A DNA stretch of 64,000 nucleotides from Eurosta solidaginis (GCF_040869045.1 NC_090319.1:68296779-68360778), one strand, 5' to 3'; shown: positions 1 through 10,743, counted from the stretch's first letter. Translations and numbers: made by a program. The notes: generated from the letters alone by a model not told the origin.

Positions 1-2
1 GC

Positions 3-1034
3 GAGCATAGAAAGCAGATATACCAAATGGAGTTACTGAACCGCTTCCAGAGGTCTGGTGAAACATTGCAAGAGTTTGCGTCGGATGTTGAAAGGCTGGC
101 ACTTTTAGCGAATGCGGACGCACCCGTGGAATACACCTAAATTGTAAAAATCCAAAGCTTTATTAATGGAATACGGGATGTCGAAACGAAGCGAGCGGCC
201 TACGCAAACCCAAGACCTACATTCGCAGAAACGGTATCACATGCTCTGATTCAGGAAACAACGTCGCTTCTGTGTAAGCCAGTTTTCAAAACAAGCCGTG
301 TGGAAGTGGAAAGGCCAGACTGGGTGAACACAATACTGGAGGCGCTCAAGGGATCACAACAGAAAAATTACGGAGTTATGAAGTGTTTCAAGTGTGGTAA
401 CCCAGGTCACATTGCAGGTCATTGCAGCACCGGTCCTGGTAGTTCCAACTTGGCTGCTCGTAAACGAAAAGCGGGAGGAGATAAGCAAGAGCGAGTCAGA
501 TGTAAAGATCGAAAACTTGCCACAGCTATTGAATGGCCTGTGATATCTATCTCGCAAATTGGAAGAAACTCGAGCAGTCTTACCGTCAAAGGAAATATGG
601 ATGGCAAGGAGCGTGTACTGACTGGAGATAAGGGCGCATCTCATTCCTTAATCCGATCTGATTTGGCCAACAGGAGAGTAAAGCCATTACCTGGAGCAAG
701 GTTGCGTACGGTTACTGGCGAGTATAACCAAGTCCAAGGAGAAGTGGTATGTGAGGTCTTAATTGGAAAGGTCACGATTCTATACAAATTTGTTGGGGCG
801 GAGATCGTTGATGAAATCATATTGGGAGTGGATTTCTTAGTTTACCATGACATCAAGATCGATATGCAGAGAAGGGTTATGCGTTATAAGAACCAGGATG
901 TGCCACTTAACTTCAGTTTGGAGAAAGGGTTAAGCAGTAATCGAGTGGTGGAGAAGACTCGACAAAGACCACGAAAGTCAAAGGTACAGGTTGATGGATC
1001 GAATGGGCCAAATAAAGCGAAACACAGGCACTGA
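3..1034 (+). pseudogene. Ty3/gypsy gag-protease remnant, degenerate
   Basis: One reading frame runs from base 3 to the TGA at 1032-1034, broken only by an in-frame TAA at 138-140. It holds the end of a capsid-like region, a CCHC zinc knuckle (CFKCGNPGHIAGHC, bases 384-425) and a retropepsin-like domain with the DxGA active-site signature and a downstream ILGVDFL flap-to-helix motif. The normal Thr/Ser after the catalytic Asp is Lys here (DKGA, Asp codon at 627), so the protease would be inactive. No reverse transcriptase, RNase H or integrase core follows; the next recognisable piece is the integrase tail from 1128. Gag and protease order is typical of gypsy-group LTR retrotransposons. The left end lies outside the window. 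An ORF call starting at 300 is only the part after the stop, opening on GTG, and is not a real start. Confidence 0.8.
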
Positions 1035-1127
1035 CAAAACCAAATAGATACACAAAAACGAAGGAGAGAATTTCCCAGAATAAATGCGAGGGTAGTTTCA
1101 AGCCAGGGCACACTACTGTTGTGAAAC

Positions 1128-1577
1128 GTGGGAGCGATACTGATTATGCGAACCAATCCGTCAAGCCAAGCTTTGCGAAGTAGTTCATTGGCCAAAGAAC
1201 AGTGTGTGAAGGAACTGTCCAGGGTAATGAATACTAAGATGAAACACAGGTACGACGAGAACAAAAATTCGGCAGGTTTCTTTGAGGGAGATTTGGTACT
1301 GTTATACAACCCTTACCGGCGGAAAGGTCTTCCATCCAAATTTTGGTTCAGTTGGGAAGGCCCGTGCAGAGTTGTGAAGAGGATCAGTGATGTCATCTAC
1401 CGCATACAAACAATTGTGAAACCACGAAATAGAAGGGTAGTTCATTTGGAGAGGCTAGCAGCGGTTAGATCGAGCGGATTTGTCGGATCAGGACGATCAT
1501 CTTCTTATCTTCTTTTCAAACAAAATCATATTTTAATATTTTATTCTGTTTATTTCCTTTTGTTTTTTCAATATTAA
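1128..1577 (+). pseudogene. Ty3/gypsy integrase C-terminal remnant
   Basis: The 149-codon frame carries the C-terminal part of a gypsy-group integrase: a GDLVLLYNPYRRKG block, a WEGPCRVVKRISDVIYRIQ block and a final RRVVHLERLA. This resembles the integrase tail of 412/mdg1-type elements. It is in the same frame class as the gag-protease remnant upstream but is separated from it by stops at 1032 and about 1119, so a large internal deletion removed the rest of pol. A purine-rich stretch at 1601-1620 sits where a polypurine tract before the 3' LTR is expected, but I cannot recognise an LTR after it. The true frame probably ends near 1475; the rest is AT-rich read-through. Confidence 0.8.
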
Positions 1578-1737
1578 ATTGCTCAAAATAAAAAAACCCA
1601 CAGGGGGCCAAAAGAGAGAACGCTTATACCTCGTTGTGTTTTTGTCATACATTTATCGTCTTACACCTACTCAATTGGGTAGAGGTTAGCTTGGAGTAGC
1701 TGCTCAAGGTCATTGACATTTGGCTCGTTGTGATTTT

Positions 1738-3014
1738 TTGCATTGTGGATAAGAAAAGTTTGCAAACTTCTGCATAGACGTCAAAATTACAAATATAATG
1801 GATCACCTCATTTTCAAAGTGACTATCGTGCTCTCATCCTATATCTCTTTCCATCATCCGCTGAAGATAGGCGACCGTATGCGCCGCCATATTGAACATC
1901 ATGTCAAAAGGCCAAAAAGTAGCCGTCAGTTGACGGATATCACACTTTGTTTATCCACAAAGAATTTTTGGATAGGTTGATAGGGGATATAACCTAAATA
2001 ACAAAAAATAAATAACAAAAGAAAAAATTGTATTGGGACTATCACTTTTGTATCGTATATCATTTAAACGTAAGCCGTAGCAAAAACAATGAGGTGAACC
2101 CGAAAACACGTCGATACCAAACGAATAGCATGCGAATAACAATTCGATAATAAAAACAGCCACATAACTCTTCATATTCATAAATTTTTTTGCACTTTGC
2201 TAAAAAAATCTGAAATAAATCCAAATTATCCGGAAATAATTATCCGGTCGCAAGACCATAATCGCAATTAACCCCGTAATGTTCCCGAACACCTTTCCAA
2301 AATGTTTTCGAAATAATACCTAAAACAGTCGCGAAACGATCTCAAACTAGTTTCGGAATGATCCCAACATTGCTATGAAAAAGTCTCGAAATTATCCCTT
2401 AATCGGTCCTGGAATGGTCCTTGAAATAGTCTCTGCATAATCCCAAAAATGCACTAACGGGACGTAGTATGATTTTTCTGGTTTAAATTTAGAGGAATAA
2501 CAATTATTTGTAGCCCCTTGTAATGGCATAATTTTAAGTTTACATTATGTAAATTCTAACAGAGCGGACGAAAGATTTGCCATTCCTGAAACCTATTTAT
2601 ATCGCAAAATAACAGTTTTGAAAAAATCTTAGGCAATAACGATTTCAGTGATAGCGAGAAAACATTTGCAAATACAAATAAATCACTGTGAAATACTGAA
2701 AAGATTCTTAAATTAAATATCTCTTTGAGAGAGATCTTTCTTTGTTCTTGGATTTCGGCAGGAGCTGTATAATTGTGGATAAAACAGGTGTGATATCTTA
2801 TCTGTCAACTGACTGACAGGATGTTAAGATGACTACTTTTTAGCGTTTTGACAGGATGTTCAATATGGCGGAGTATAGGGCCAGCCATTTTCAGCGGGTG
2901 ATAGAAAGAGATACAGAATGAGACTACGATAGTCAATTAAAAATGAGGTGATCGGTTCTATTTGTAATTTTGACGTTTATGCAGAAGTTATCACACTTTT
3001 ATTAACCACAATGA
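1738..3014. mobile_element. Foldback element with about 230-bp inverted arms
   Basis: The left arm (about 1738-1965) and right arm (about 2776-3014) are imperfect reverse complements. Both read through the same landmarks in opposite order: a block around CGTCAAAATTACAAATA, a block around GATCACCTCATTTT, a block around CTCTTTC(C/T)ATCA(T/C)CCGCTGAA, a block around CGCCATATTGAACAT and a block around TATCACAC plus TTATCCACA. The 800-bp centre has no coding frame I recognise. A related single-arm fragment lies at about 17890-18060. This looks like a nonautonomous foldback DNA element; the superfamily is not clear because exact ends and target duplication are blurred. Confidence 0.7.
2270..2455. 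repeat. Degenerate ~25-bp tandem repeats inside the foldback element
   Basis: The centre of the foldback element carries about seven diverged units of roughly 22-27 bp on a theme of TTTCGAAATAATCCC followed by an A-rich spacer. Spacing and sequence vary, so it is an old array. No coding potential. Confidence 0.5.
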
Positions 3015-3389
3015 GCTGTATCGTTTTACCGTTGGCTTTTCCTACAGGGCGGTTTGGATATAGGTTCTAATCTGTGTATGTTCTGAAAATTTACGTGTTC
3101 TTTTAAGGAAGTAACGAATACTTTATATGCAACAGTATACTAGTAATAATCAAATATTATATAGGCAGGATGTTATGAAACTAAATTTAAATTATAGGTA
3201 CACACAAATCCATACATTTAAGTTAAATATTATATTCAAAACGGAATGAGATCTTTCAAATATTTCAAAAAATTTTCATTGAAAATGTGATGCCTTTGAA
3301 CTTGAATACACGCTATGCCAAAGATACGGGGTCGTTTACGAATTTATAAAAATTAATGAAAGTAACAACCGGCATTATACCATTCCTTA

Positions 3390-4262
3390 TCTCTCTTAAA
3401 GTTCAGCGCTTTTGCCTCACTATGTTGGTGGTGTTCAGAGGTCATAAGAAGACATCCTGTGGAAGTTATGAATACAGTATTATGGCATGCCTGCAACCCT
3501 TTCCAGTGCGTGTTTTTTAAGTCAGGCAGCCCAACCGGTGGCCGAGGTGGTGTGATGGTAGCCTGTTCCGCCTACCACACCGAAAATCCCGGGTTCACCC
3601 CCATCCACCAACATTTTAGAAACAAATTTTTGTAATCAGAAAAACATTTTCTGAGCGTGGTCGCCCCTCGGCGGTGTTTGGCAAGCACTCCGAGTGTATT
3701 TCTGCCATGAAAAGCTCTCAGTGAAAACTCATCTGCCTTACAGATGCCGTTCGGAGTCGGCATAAAACAAGTAGGTCGCCGTCAACCAATGTGTATGAAA
3801 AATTAAAAAGAAGCACGACGCAAATTTTCCTAAAATCTCTTCGGAGGTTAGGCACTATAAATTTATTTTTTTTTTAACCAAACCGGCGAAGCGTACTAGT
3901 TGAGCAATCGACCAACTGCCTTGTAAGTTGTGCTTTCGGCAAGCGATTTGGAGTTTTTCTTACGGCTTTGTACTTTAGATACAATTTAGGAGGCATGTAC
4001 CTTAAAGGTAAAAGTGCTGTCGAGCGTTACACCTAAAATCTTTGAGTTGCTGACAGTTGATAGCGTAACGCCATCGACGTGATTGTCCAAAGTTTACTTC
4101 ATCTGGTCTTTGCACGTCTTAAACAGAGTGTCCCTGAACTTGGCCACTTGGCTTGAAAAAACAGAAAGACTGGGTGGATAACTTTTTATTTTGTTAAGTA
4201 ATTCGTCTATTGAGGGGCCAGGTTCTGTTTCCACTATCGTACAGTCGTCGATATACGACGAT
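3390..4262 (-). pseudogene. Jockey-like LINE reverse transcriptase remnant, split by a SINE
   Basis: Read on the minus strand from 4262, the translation keeps the shape of the C-terminal half of a Jockey-group reverse transcriptase: DDCTIVETEPGPSIDELLNK (the Y[A/I]DD box; the Tyr is kept, Ala is Ile), then NHVDGVTLSTVSNSKILGVT, then TFTFKVHAS, then YASPVW near 3890. It has at least three in-frame stops. The frame resumes at 3536 with HWKGLQACHNTVF and STGCLLMTSEHHQHSEAKAL, running to about 3390. The intervening 3539-3876 is a SINE copy, so the LINE was there first. Internal deletion is also likely because the segment before YASPVW is shorter than in intact relatives. Dead element. Confidence 0.75.
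3539..3876 (+). mobile_element. tRNA-derived SINE copy 1, inserted in a LINE
   Basis: The head (GGTGGTGTGATGGTAGC, then CCGGGTTCA) matches pol III A-box and B-box arrangement of a tRNA gene. The body is shared with the copies at 4612, 13727, 36965 and 60908: CGTGGTCGCCCCTCGGC, TATTTCTGCCATGAAAAGC, GATGCCGTTCGGAGTCGGC, CTCTTCGGAGGTTA, and an AT-rich tail. Flanks CCAACCGGTG (left) and CCAAACCGGCG (right) look like a mutated target duplication, and the LINE frame continues on both sides. Confidence 0.8.
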
Positions 4263-4611
4263 CATACGCCATACGATCCGTGAACGAATGTCAATTTTTT
4301 AATTAATGAAATATCTGAGCCAGGAACAACGCGTACTCATTGGTAGCATCAGCATAACTATTCCGTCTGAGCCTATTACAGAAGTAACGGTAAAGTGTTA
4401 TGTGCTCAATTTTGTGTTTATTTGCTCGTTGAGTTGTATGACATCTAGCCTTGCTGACGAAGCATTCATTGCAAATTGTCGGCAGAAAACGTTCGCGCAT
4501 TTCATCGAGTTCGAGCAACAAAATTCTTGTCAATGATTTATTCAAATTCTGACTAGTATGAATAACCTCACAAAATTGTAGTCAAGTTTGTAATGAGAAA
4601 ATATAAATAAA

Positions 4612-4972
4612 AAAAAAATAAATGTAAGGCGCGATAACCGCCGAAGAGATCTAAGGCCGAGCTTCTCTTCCAATTTGCGTCGTGCTCCTCTTGATTTTTC
4701 CCTACAAATTGGCCGGACGGGACCTACATGTTTTATGCCGACTCCGAACGGCATCTGCAAGGCAGATGAGTTTTCACTGAGAGCTTTTCATGGCAGAAAT
4801 ACAATCGGAGCGCTGGCCAGACACTGCCGAGGGGCGACCCCGCTTAGAAAAATTTTCTTCTAATTGAAAAATCTTATTTCTAAAATTTTGATGTTGCTTT
4901 GCCCGGGAGTTGAACTCAGGGCATACGGTGTGATAGGCGGAGCACGCTACCATCACACCACGGTGGCCGCCA
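4612..4972 (-). mobile_element. tRNA-derived SINE copy 2, full length
   Basis: Read on the minus strand it starts with the tRNA-like head (GGCGGCCACCGTGGTGTGATGG, split across A and B boxes, B box GAGTTCAACTCCC), then the same body as the 13727 copy with few differences, and ends in an AT-rich tail at 4605-4620. Its 5' end directly abuts the truncated LINE at 4973. High similarity to the 13727 copy suggests the two are relatively young. Confidence 0.8.
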
Positions 4973-7263
4973 ATTTAATTCAGATTAACAGTTTCGTGAA
5001 CCAGTTAAACAATATTTTGGACCTAATTTTTGTCGATGAGAACCTCATAACTCACTTGACTGAATGTGTGTTTCCTATATATAAATCAGATATGCATCAT
5101 GTAGCCCTATACTTATCTATTGAATTCTTCGACCTAGTGCCGAAAAACAATATAAATAATAATGAGCGCGCCTATAACTTTAAGAATGCAAATTACGAAT
5201 CCTTAAACTCTCTCATATCTGAAATAGACTGGACATCTATTTTCTTTGCTAAAAATGCAACTGAATGTTTCGACATTTTTCTGCTAAAGATGGCTGACAT
5301 ATTCAGTAGGAATCTTTCTCTCCTACCAGTTAAAGTTCACAAACTACCCTTGTACAATACTAGGTTGAGAAAGTTGGAAAATCAAAGAAATAAGTACTTT
5401 AAATTATACAAGGATACCAGCGATACTGTTTTTAAAGATCAGTATACTTCCTATATGACGCAGTTCAATGTTCTTGATAAGTTTTTGTACAACAAATACG
5501 TTTCTAGAGTTGAAGATGAGTTGAAAGTTAATCCTAAATCTTTTTGGAACTATGTTCGTTCAAAGAAAGGTTGTTCTAATATACCTACCTGTGTCAAATT
5601 TAATGACATTTGCTCTAACAGTTTGGTCGATTCGGCAAATCCTTTTGCTGATTTTTTCAAATCTACGTTTGTTGTTGAGGCCGATAACCTTGATAACAGG
5701 TATCTTACTGATAGCCCCAAACCTTTAGACTTTGGGTCTCTGTCCTTGTCTGAGACCGATATTATCTTGGGTATATCCTCCTTACAGACCTCAATCAAAA
5801 ATGATATTGATGGATTGTCCTCTTTTTTATTTAAGAAGTGTAGTATTTCTCTTTGTGTGCCACTTTGCCACATTTTCAATATTTCGCTATCGTCTGGAGT
5901 TTTTGTTGATGGCTGGAAGCTGGTGTCTATCACTCCTATCTTCAAGTCAGGCAATAAAAATGAAGTAAAGAATTATAGGCCAATATCCAAACTGTCAACA
6001 TGTTCAAAACTTTTTGAAAAGGTAGTTAAAAACAAAGTATCATTCGCTATAAATAAAATAGTCGATCCATGTCAGCATGGTTTCATTGCGGGACGTTCGA
6101 CTGCTACAAATCTGGCTGTTTTCTCTCAGTTTTGTGTCTCTGCGTTTAAGGATGGATGTCAAGTTGACACCATATATACGGATTTTTCCAAGGCTTTTGA
6201 CACAGTTTCGGAAAAATTACTTCTGTGGAAACTTGAAAACATGGGCTTTCACTCAAGCTTTCTGTCGTGGCTGAAGTCCTATTTGGAAAATAGAATATCT
6301 TTTGTTGAAATCGAGAGAACTAAGTCTTATGAATTCTCAGCAACTTCGGGTGTACCACAAGGTAGCATCCTTGGTCCTATTTTGTTCTTAATGTTTATTA
6401 ATGATGTTGGCTCATGCATAAACTACTCGAATTATTTGCTTTATGCTGACGACTTAAAACTCTTTCGGAGAATCTCCTGTACTTCTGATGCATTGCGTCT
6501 GCAAGAAGATCTGAATGCTATAAATAATTGGGCCTGTCAAAATAATCTGCGACTCAATATTAGTAAATGCTGCCACATGACGTATACTAAGTCTACGAAT
6601 GTGGTTTCATTCGCGTACTCGATTTCAAATGTAACTCTTGCGTCAATTAATGAGTTTCGCGATCTTGGCGTAATTTTTGACTCATCTTTTACTTTTTGTA
6701 ATCATGTAAACTTTCTCATACCAAAGGCTTATACCAACTTAGCTTTCTTGCGACGATATGCCAAGGATTTCAAGGACCCATATACCAGGAAAATCTTATA
6801 CAATGCCTTAGTGCGTTCCAAGTTAGAGTATGCATCAGTCATCTGGAATCCCATATACTCCTCACACTCTTTAAGAATTGAAAGAATTCAGCGCAAGTTC
6901 ATACGATTTGCTCTTCAACCTCTGCACTTTGTTAATCCCCTGCCACCCTACAATGCAAGATGCATGCTTATCAATGTCTTGCCACTTGAAGTTAGACGTC
7001 TTGTTCAAAACGTAATGTTTATTTTTGACATAATATCCGGTGCCATTGACTGCTCAGAACTACTTGGGCAGTTGAATTTCAATGTCCCTAACAGAGCTCT
7101 CCGCTTTCACAGTACATTCCGCGTTGAAGTGCTGCGTTCGAATTACTTCAGTTTCGCACCTCTTATAAGAGGTCTTGTAGAATTTAATCGCCTATCCAGA
7201 AGTCTTGACCTGGACTTTGCCATGCCAAGGTCTCTGTTTAAGGCACGCATTAAGTCCTATTAA
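4864..7263 (+). CDS. 5'-truncated LINE ORF2: endonuclease tail plus intact reverse transcriptase
   Basis: The open frame gives 799 residues. Residues 1-36 are antisense SINE sequence read through by chance; the retrotransposon starts at about base 4973. The first part (LDLIFVDENLITHLTECVFP, then SDMHHVALYL) matches the end of an apurinic-type endonuclease domain. The reverse transcriptase follows: NYRPIS near residue 370, YTDFSKAFD with Asp440, GVPQGSILGPILF from residue 496, and the YADD box at residues 527-530, all catalytic residues kept. The C-terminal thumb region (SKLEYASVIWNP) is also intact. Family: Jockey/CR1 superfamily LINE; the exact clade is uncertain. ORF1 and most of the endonuclease are missing, so it is a dead-on-arrival 5' truncation, yet it has no stops over 2.3 kb, which suggests recent insertion. 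A 3' UTR with AATAAA near 7351 and an ATGAAATATGAAATA tail ends about 7373. The ATG at 4864 is not a functional start. Confidence 0.85.
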   Translation: MKNLISKILMLLCPGVELRAYGVIGGARYHHTTVAANLIQINSFVNQLNNILDLIFVDENLITHLTECVFPIYKSDMHHVALYLSIEFFDLVPKNNINNNERAYNFKNANYESLNSLISEIDWTSIFFAKNATECFDIFLLKMADIFSRNLSLLPVKVHKLPLYNTRLRKLENQRNKYFKLYKDTSDTVFKDQYTSYMTQFNVLDKFLYNKYVSRVEDELKVNPKSFWNYVRSKKGCSNIPTCVKFNDICSNSLVDSANPFADFFKSTFVVEADNLDNRYLTDSPKPLDFGSLSLSETDIILGISSLQTSIKNDIDGLSSFLFKKCSISLCVPLCHIFNISLSSGVFVDGWKLVSITPIFKSGNKNEVKNYRPISKLSTCSKLFEKVVKNKVSFAINKIVDPCQHGFIAGRSTATNLAVFSQFCVSAFKDGCQVDTIYTDFSKAFDTVSEKLLLWKLENMGFHSSFLSWLKSYLENRISFVEIERTKSYEFSATSGVPQGSILGPILFLMFINDVGSCINYSNYLLYADDLKLFRRISCTSDALRLQEDLNAINNWACQNNLRLNISKCCHMTYTKSTNVVSFAYSISNVTLASINEFRDLGVIFDSSFTFCNHVNFLIPKAYTNLAFLRRYAKDFKDPYTRKILYNALVRSKLEYASVIWNPIYSSHSLRIERIQRKFIRFALQPLHFVNPLPPYNARCMLINVLPLEVRRLVQNVMFIFDIISGAIDCSELLGQLNFNVPNRALRFHSTFRVEVLRSNYFSFAPLIRGLVEFNRLSRSLDLDFAMPRSLFKARIKSY

Positions 7264-7377
7264 CTATCTCAGTGAATCTTACTTTAAAATTGTTAAACTA
7301 GTACTAAGTTAACCTGTAATCTAGTCAGTAAGGTTGTTACCATTTGACTTAATAAAGATATGAAATATGAAATAACT

Positions 7378-8180
7378 TTGTATTGAGAAATATAACTTTA
7401 TATTTAGAAAACACAAATTGATAATGAGAAAATAGAAATTGATAATGAGGAGCGTAATGTTAGTTCATATTGAGAATACATAAATTGATAATGAGTAATA
7501 TAAATTGATAGTGAGAAAATATAGTTTATTAATGAGAAAATATTAAATTTTAAGAATAAAAAGTTTTAAGTAAGCTGATCTAGAGTCGGTGAACCAATGC
7601 TGCAATATCTCGGGGATACAGTATAAAGACAAGATAAAATATAGTGATGTTTAAAGCACTTGGAAATATTTTCAAAACGCGAGGAAAACATATTTAAGCC
7701 TCTACTTGCATGTGAACTGACACAAAACATCTGTTTGGAAATAGGTATGTGCAGTGTTGCTCTCGCACTGGTTTATGTAAATGTACTATTACATTTTATT
7801 ATACTTAAGCTAAATAAGATTTTTTAAATTATAACCACTACTGTCGATTTCGCCATCTACAACAGATATTTTTAAGTTGTGAACGTAGTGCAATTCAGTT
7901 CGACTTAAGTAAAAAAAATTACAAATAAAAGCTAAATATTTTTATTTTCTCATTATGAACTTACATTTTCTTATTAAAAATTTTTTTTCTCAATATGAAG
8001 TTCCGTTTCTCATTATCAATTTATAGTTTCTCAATATGAATTTACATTTCTGATTATCAATTATATATTCTCATTATAAACTTACATTTTTCATTATCAA
8101 TTTGTATTTTCTTAATATAAACTCATACTTCCCCTCATCACTTTATATTTTGTCAATATTAACTTGCATTCCCTCATTAC
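7378..8180. mobile_element. Foldback element with arms made of short subrepeats
   Basis: The left arm (about 7378-7562) is a run of diverged units on AAATTGATAATGAGAAAATA. The right arm (about 7940-8180) is the same theme inverted, TTCTCATTATCAATTTATA, again repeated about ten times with alternation of ATTATCAATTT and AATATGAACTT. A 380-bp unrelated centre lies between. Arms built of direct subrepeats in inverted orientation are the architecture of Drosophila foldback elements; whether this is homologous or convergent cannot be told here. The element begins a few bases after the LINE tail. Confidence 0.6.
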
Positions 8181-9195
8181 AAAAAAGTAGGTGTAGTATG
8201 TTTGCTGACTACTTTTGACTGCAGCGTAAGAATCAAGAAAATCTCCCGGGAAAAATCTTTTGAGAAATAAGCTGGCTGACTAGTCGGGATACTGTTATTT
8301 ATATATTTTTGGGAATATCTGAATTGTCCCGTTTAGGGTTGTCTTAAAAGTTTCCGGATCTGAAAGTGGCAAATATTAGGACCACCCAAACTAGCATAGA
8401 GTGAATGCTGATCTTACTAAGCGAGTTAATTACGAAAAAGTTTCACTATCATTGCTAATTAAATAACTAAAATATTGATCAACTAATATTTATTAGAAAG
8501 TGCAGTTATTTGATAGTAAAATAAATAATTTAGAATTGAATTATCTCAATAAATTATTACAATAAACATTAATATCTTTAAAACAATCAAGAATGGTTTG
8601 AAACAACAAAAATTGTTTATTAATTACATAATTAACTAATTAAATAACAACTTTTGCTGCTGAACTACAAGTAAATATTGATAAAATGAATTGATTATAC
8701 AATACAAATCTGTTGTATGTATATCTTGTAATCATTGCAAGATTATTGAGATGCTTCTAAGAATATAGTCGAATCAAATGACTTACGTTCTGTACAACTT
8801 GTTAAAGATTTTATTAGTACAGCTTTTTCTTGTGATGTGATGACTATTAACTGATTCTGGCAATTTCTGTACTTTCACTTACTATAATGACTCAAAAGGA
8901 TTGAGAGACTATATCTTTCGAAATCCAGATGCATTAAGGAGAAGGAAGGCGATGTATTTTTTGGTATATTGTTTTAGGTAGGTAGGTAGATAATACAACG
9001 GCTATAAATACCTATTTTTAAAGCTGTTTTAATGTCACGAAACTCTTTGAAATCTATAGATTAGATATATCCTTTCAGCAAATGATGACAATTGCTCCAA
9101 AAGCGAAGCTGGTGGTTGGAATTATCACTCTCAACATTAAGAGATGTCCAAATACTAAAGCGCCCTGGGGGAGCAATGAACATAATTTTCCTTAA
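8181..9195. other. AT-rich intergenic DNA, nothing recognised
   Basis: No open frame above background, no repeat shared with the rest of the window that I can see, and no splice-bounded coding segment. One short GTAGGTAGGTAG run lies near 8977. Confidence 0.5.
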
Positions 9196-9199
9196 TGCT

Positions 9200-9615
9200 T
9201 CGCTTTCCATCTTTGCATGACTGTTTTACAGTTTCCTGAGTAACGACAAGGACACTCCCCGAAGGCCTTGGGGAGTGTTATCGATGTTGATGGCCCTTTT
9301 CCGGATGTAGATCCGGTAGATTCTGGTAACAAGCACCATTCAGGTGCCCGACCATCTCGTGAAAGATTTAGCATGACCACATGAAACCTTCTAGGCCATA
9401 CCGCCCTCCCATCAATTAGATCCATGAGGAACTTGGGGTTGCCAGAGCCTCGGCTGTTACAGAAACAGTATTCGCCACGGGGAGGTGAGGTTGACAATTG
9501 GGTTGGAGAAGCTATAAATTGCGCTGGCAAACACTTGAATCAATTTGGTATTTAAGTCGCTTCATACAACAGGCATACTTGCCGCGGGTATATTCTAGTC
9601 CACCTAACCCGCTGG
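9200..9615 (+). repeat. Dispersed repeat family, copy 1
   Basis: Shares an ordered series of blocks with the segments at 23975-24235 (same strand) and 31665-32030 (opposite strand): GACACTCCCCGAAGGC, ATCGATGTTGATGGCCCTTT, AACAAGCACCATT, CCCGACCATCTCG, AACCTTCTAGGCCATA, GGTGAGGTTGACAATTGG, ATTGCGCTGGC, AATCAATTTGGTATT, GCCGCGGGTATATTCTA and CTAACCCGCTGGG. A 112-codon open frame on the minus strand at 9192-9530 falls inside it and is not conserved as a frame in the other copies, so I do not call it a gene. I suspect a LINE 3' region, but no coding domain is attached here. Confidence 0.7.
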
Positions 9616-9679
9616 GTTGACAAATGTTTATTGAAGATTTACAAGTTTAGAATTTTATTACAAAACGTTAGTAAAATAA

Positions 9680-10197
9680 ACAAGTAAGGAAGGCTGGATT
9701 AGGGTGTAACCGAACATTACATACTCAGCTGCCAAATTACATCTTGCAAAACTTTTAAATTACTTTCTTTTAAAGTCCATTGTCCAAAATTTTACAAAGT
9801 TTCTATTCTGCGTCATAAGCTAAGTCCACCTACCAAGTTTCATCGCTTTATCCTTCTTTGGTAATGAATAATCGCACTTTTCGGTTTTTCAAATTTTCGA
9901 TATCGAAAAAGTGGGCGTGGTTATAGTAAAATTTCGTTCATTTTAAATAGCGATCTGAGATGAGTGCCCGGGAACTTACATACCAAATTTCATCAAGATA
10001 CCTAAAAATTTACTCAAGTTATCGTGTTAACGGACAGACGGACGGACGGATGGATATGGCTAAATGAATTTCTTTTTTCGCCCAGATAATTTTGATATAT
10101 AAGTTTATATCTCGATTAGTTTATGCCGTTACGTGGTACCATTATGCGAACAAAATTTATATCCTCTGTGAGCTCTGCTCAGCTAAGTATAAAAATA
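9680..10197. mobile_element. Inverted-repeat element, internally deleted copy
   Basis: The left end (CAAGTAAGGAAGGCT, then TGTAACCGAACATTACATA, then CTCAGCTG) and the right end (TGTGAGCTCTGCTCAGC, then TAAGTATAAAAA) match the ends of the longer copy at 25242-26936. The interior jumps straight from the left terminal block to the equivalent of about 26452, so about 1.15 kb is missing relative to the long copy. It keeps TTTCGATATCGAAAAAGTGG, ACCAAATTTCATCAAGATAC and the GACGGACGGACGGA run. No coding frame. Superfamily not assigned. Confidence 0.7.
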
Positions 10198-10271
10198 TAT
10201 CAGTATCAGATATGCTTTTGCTTTATAAGGCATGTCAAAATGTTTTTGTTTGGATATGCCAAATTCATATT

Positions 10272-10326
10272 AGTTAGGTTAGGTTCAACTGGCCGGTCCG
10301 TAAGGGCCTCGCGTAGACTGAATAAA
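10272..10326 (-). mobile_element. Short LINE 3'-end fragment
   Basis: On the minus strand this reads CAGTCTACGCGAGGCCC, then GGACCGGCCAGTTGAACC, then a TAACCTAACC tail. The same block ends the RNase H-type LINE remnant at 23022-23790, so this is a heavily 5'-truncated copy. Confidence 0.6.
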
Positions 10327-10537
10327 TCCATAGTTTCATATTTGTAGTTGTAGTACTGTGAGTAATCTACCACAGCCTTATCTATATGCAGAAAAATTTC
10401 TGAGTGATCGTTACGACCGGAATTTGTTTAATCAAACAACACGTTTTATACGAAGTTTATTGCTGGCCAGAGACTACGCTTTTTCCTATACCAGTTACAT
10501 CTATTTGGGTGTATGCAAGTGCGCATGTATTTTTTTT

Positions 10538-10553
10538 TTATTATTATTATTAT
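10538..10553. repeat. (TTA)n microsatellite
   Basis: About five TTA units within a T-rich run. The open frames overlapping it on the plus strand are low-complexity noise. Confidence 0.8.
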
Positions 10554-10743
10554 TTTTTACTACGTACACCCGCATCTACTTAGATATCTATGCATATAAG
10601 CGTTAGTTATTTACATGTGCTAAGTTGTTTTTAAGACGCGAGAAAATTATGTTGTAGAGAGCGATTGATTAATAAACGCAAGCGTTTTAAACGATTTTAT
10701 TTAGCTTGACTTGAGCGAGCCAACAGAATTTTGTAATTGAAAT

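Noticed and set aside
884..1309. 141-codon minus-strand frame
   Set aside because: Opposite strand of the gypsy protease and integrase remnants.
4303..4545. Opposing 76- and 80-codon frames near 4.4 kb
   Set aside because: They overlap on opposite strands, have no recognisable domain and lie between two transposon remnants.
9192..9530. 112-codon minus-strand frame
   Set aside because: Lies in a dispersed repeat and is not kept as a frame in the other two copies.
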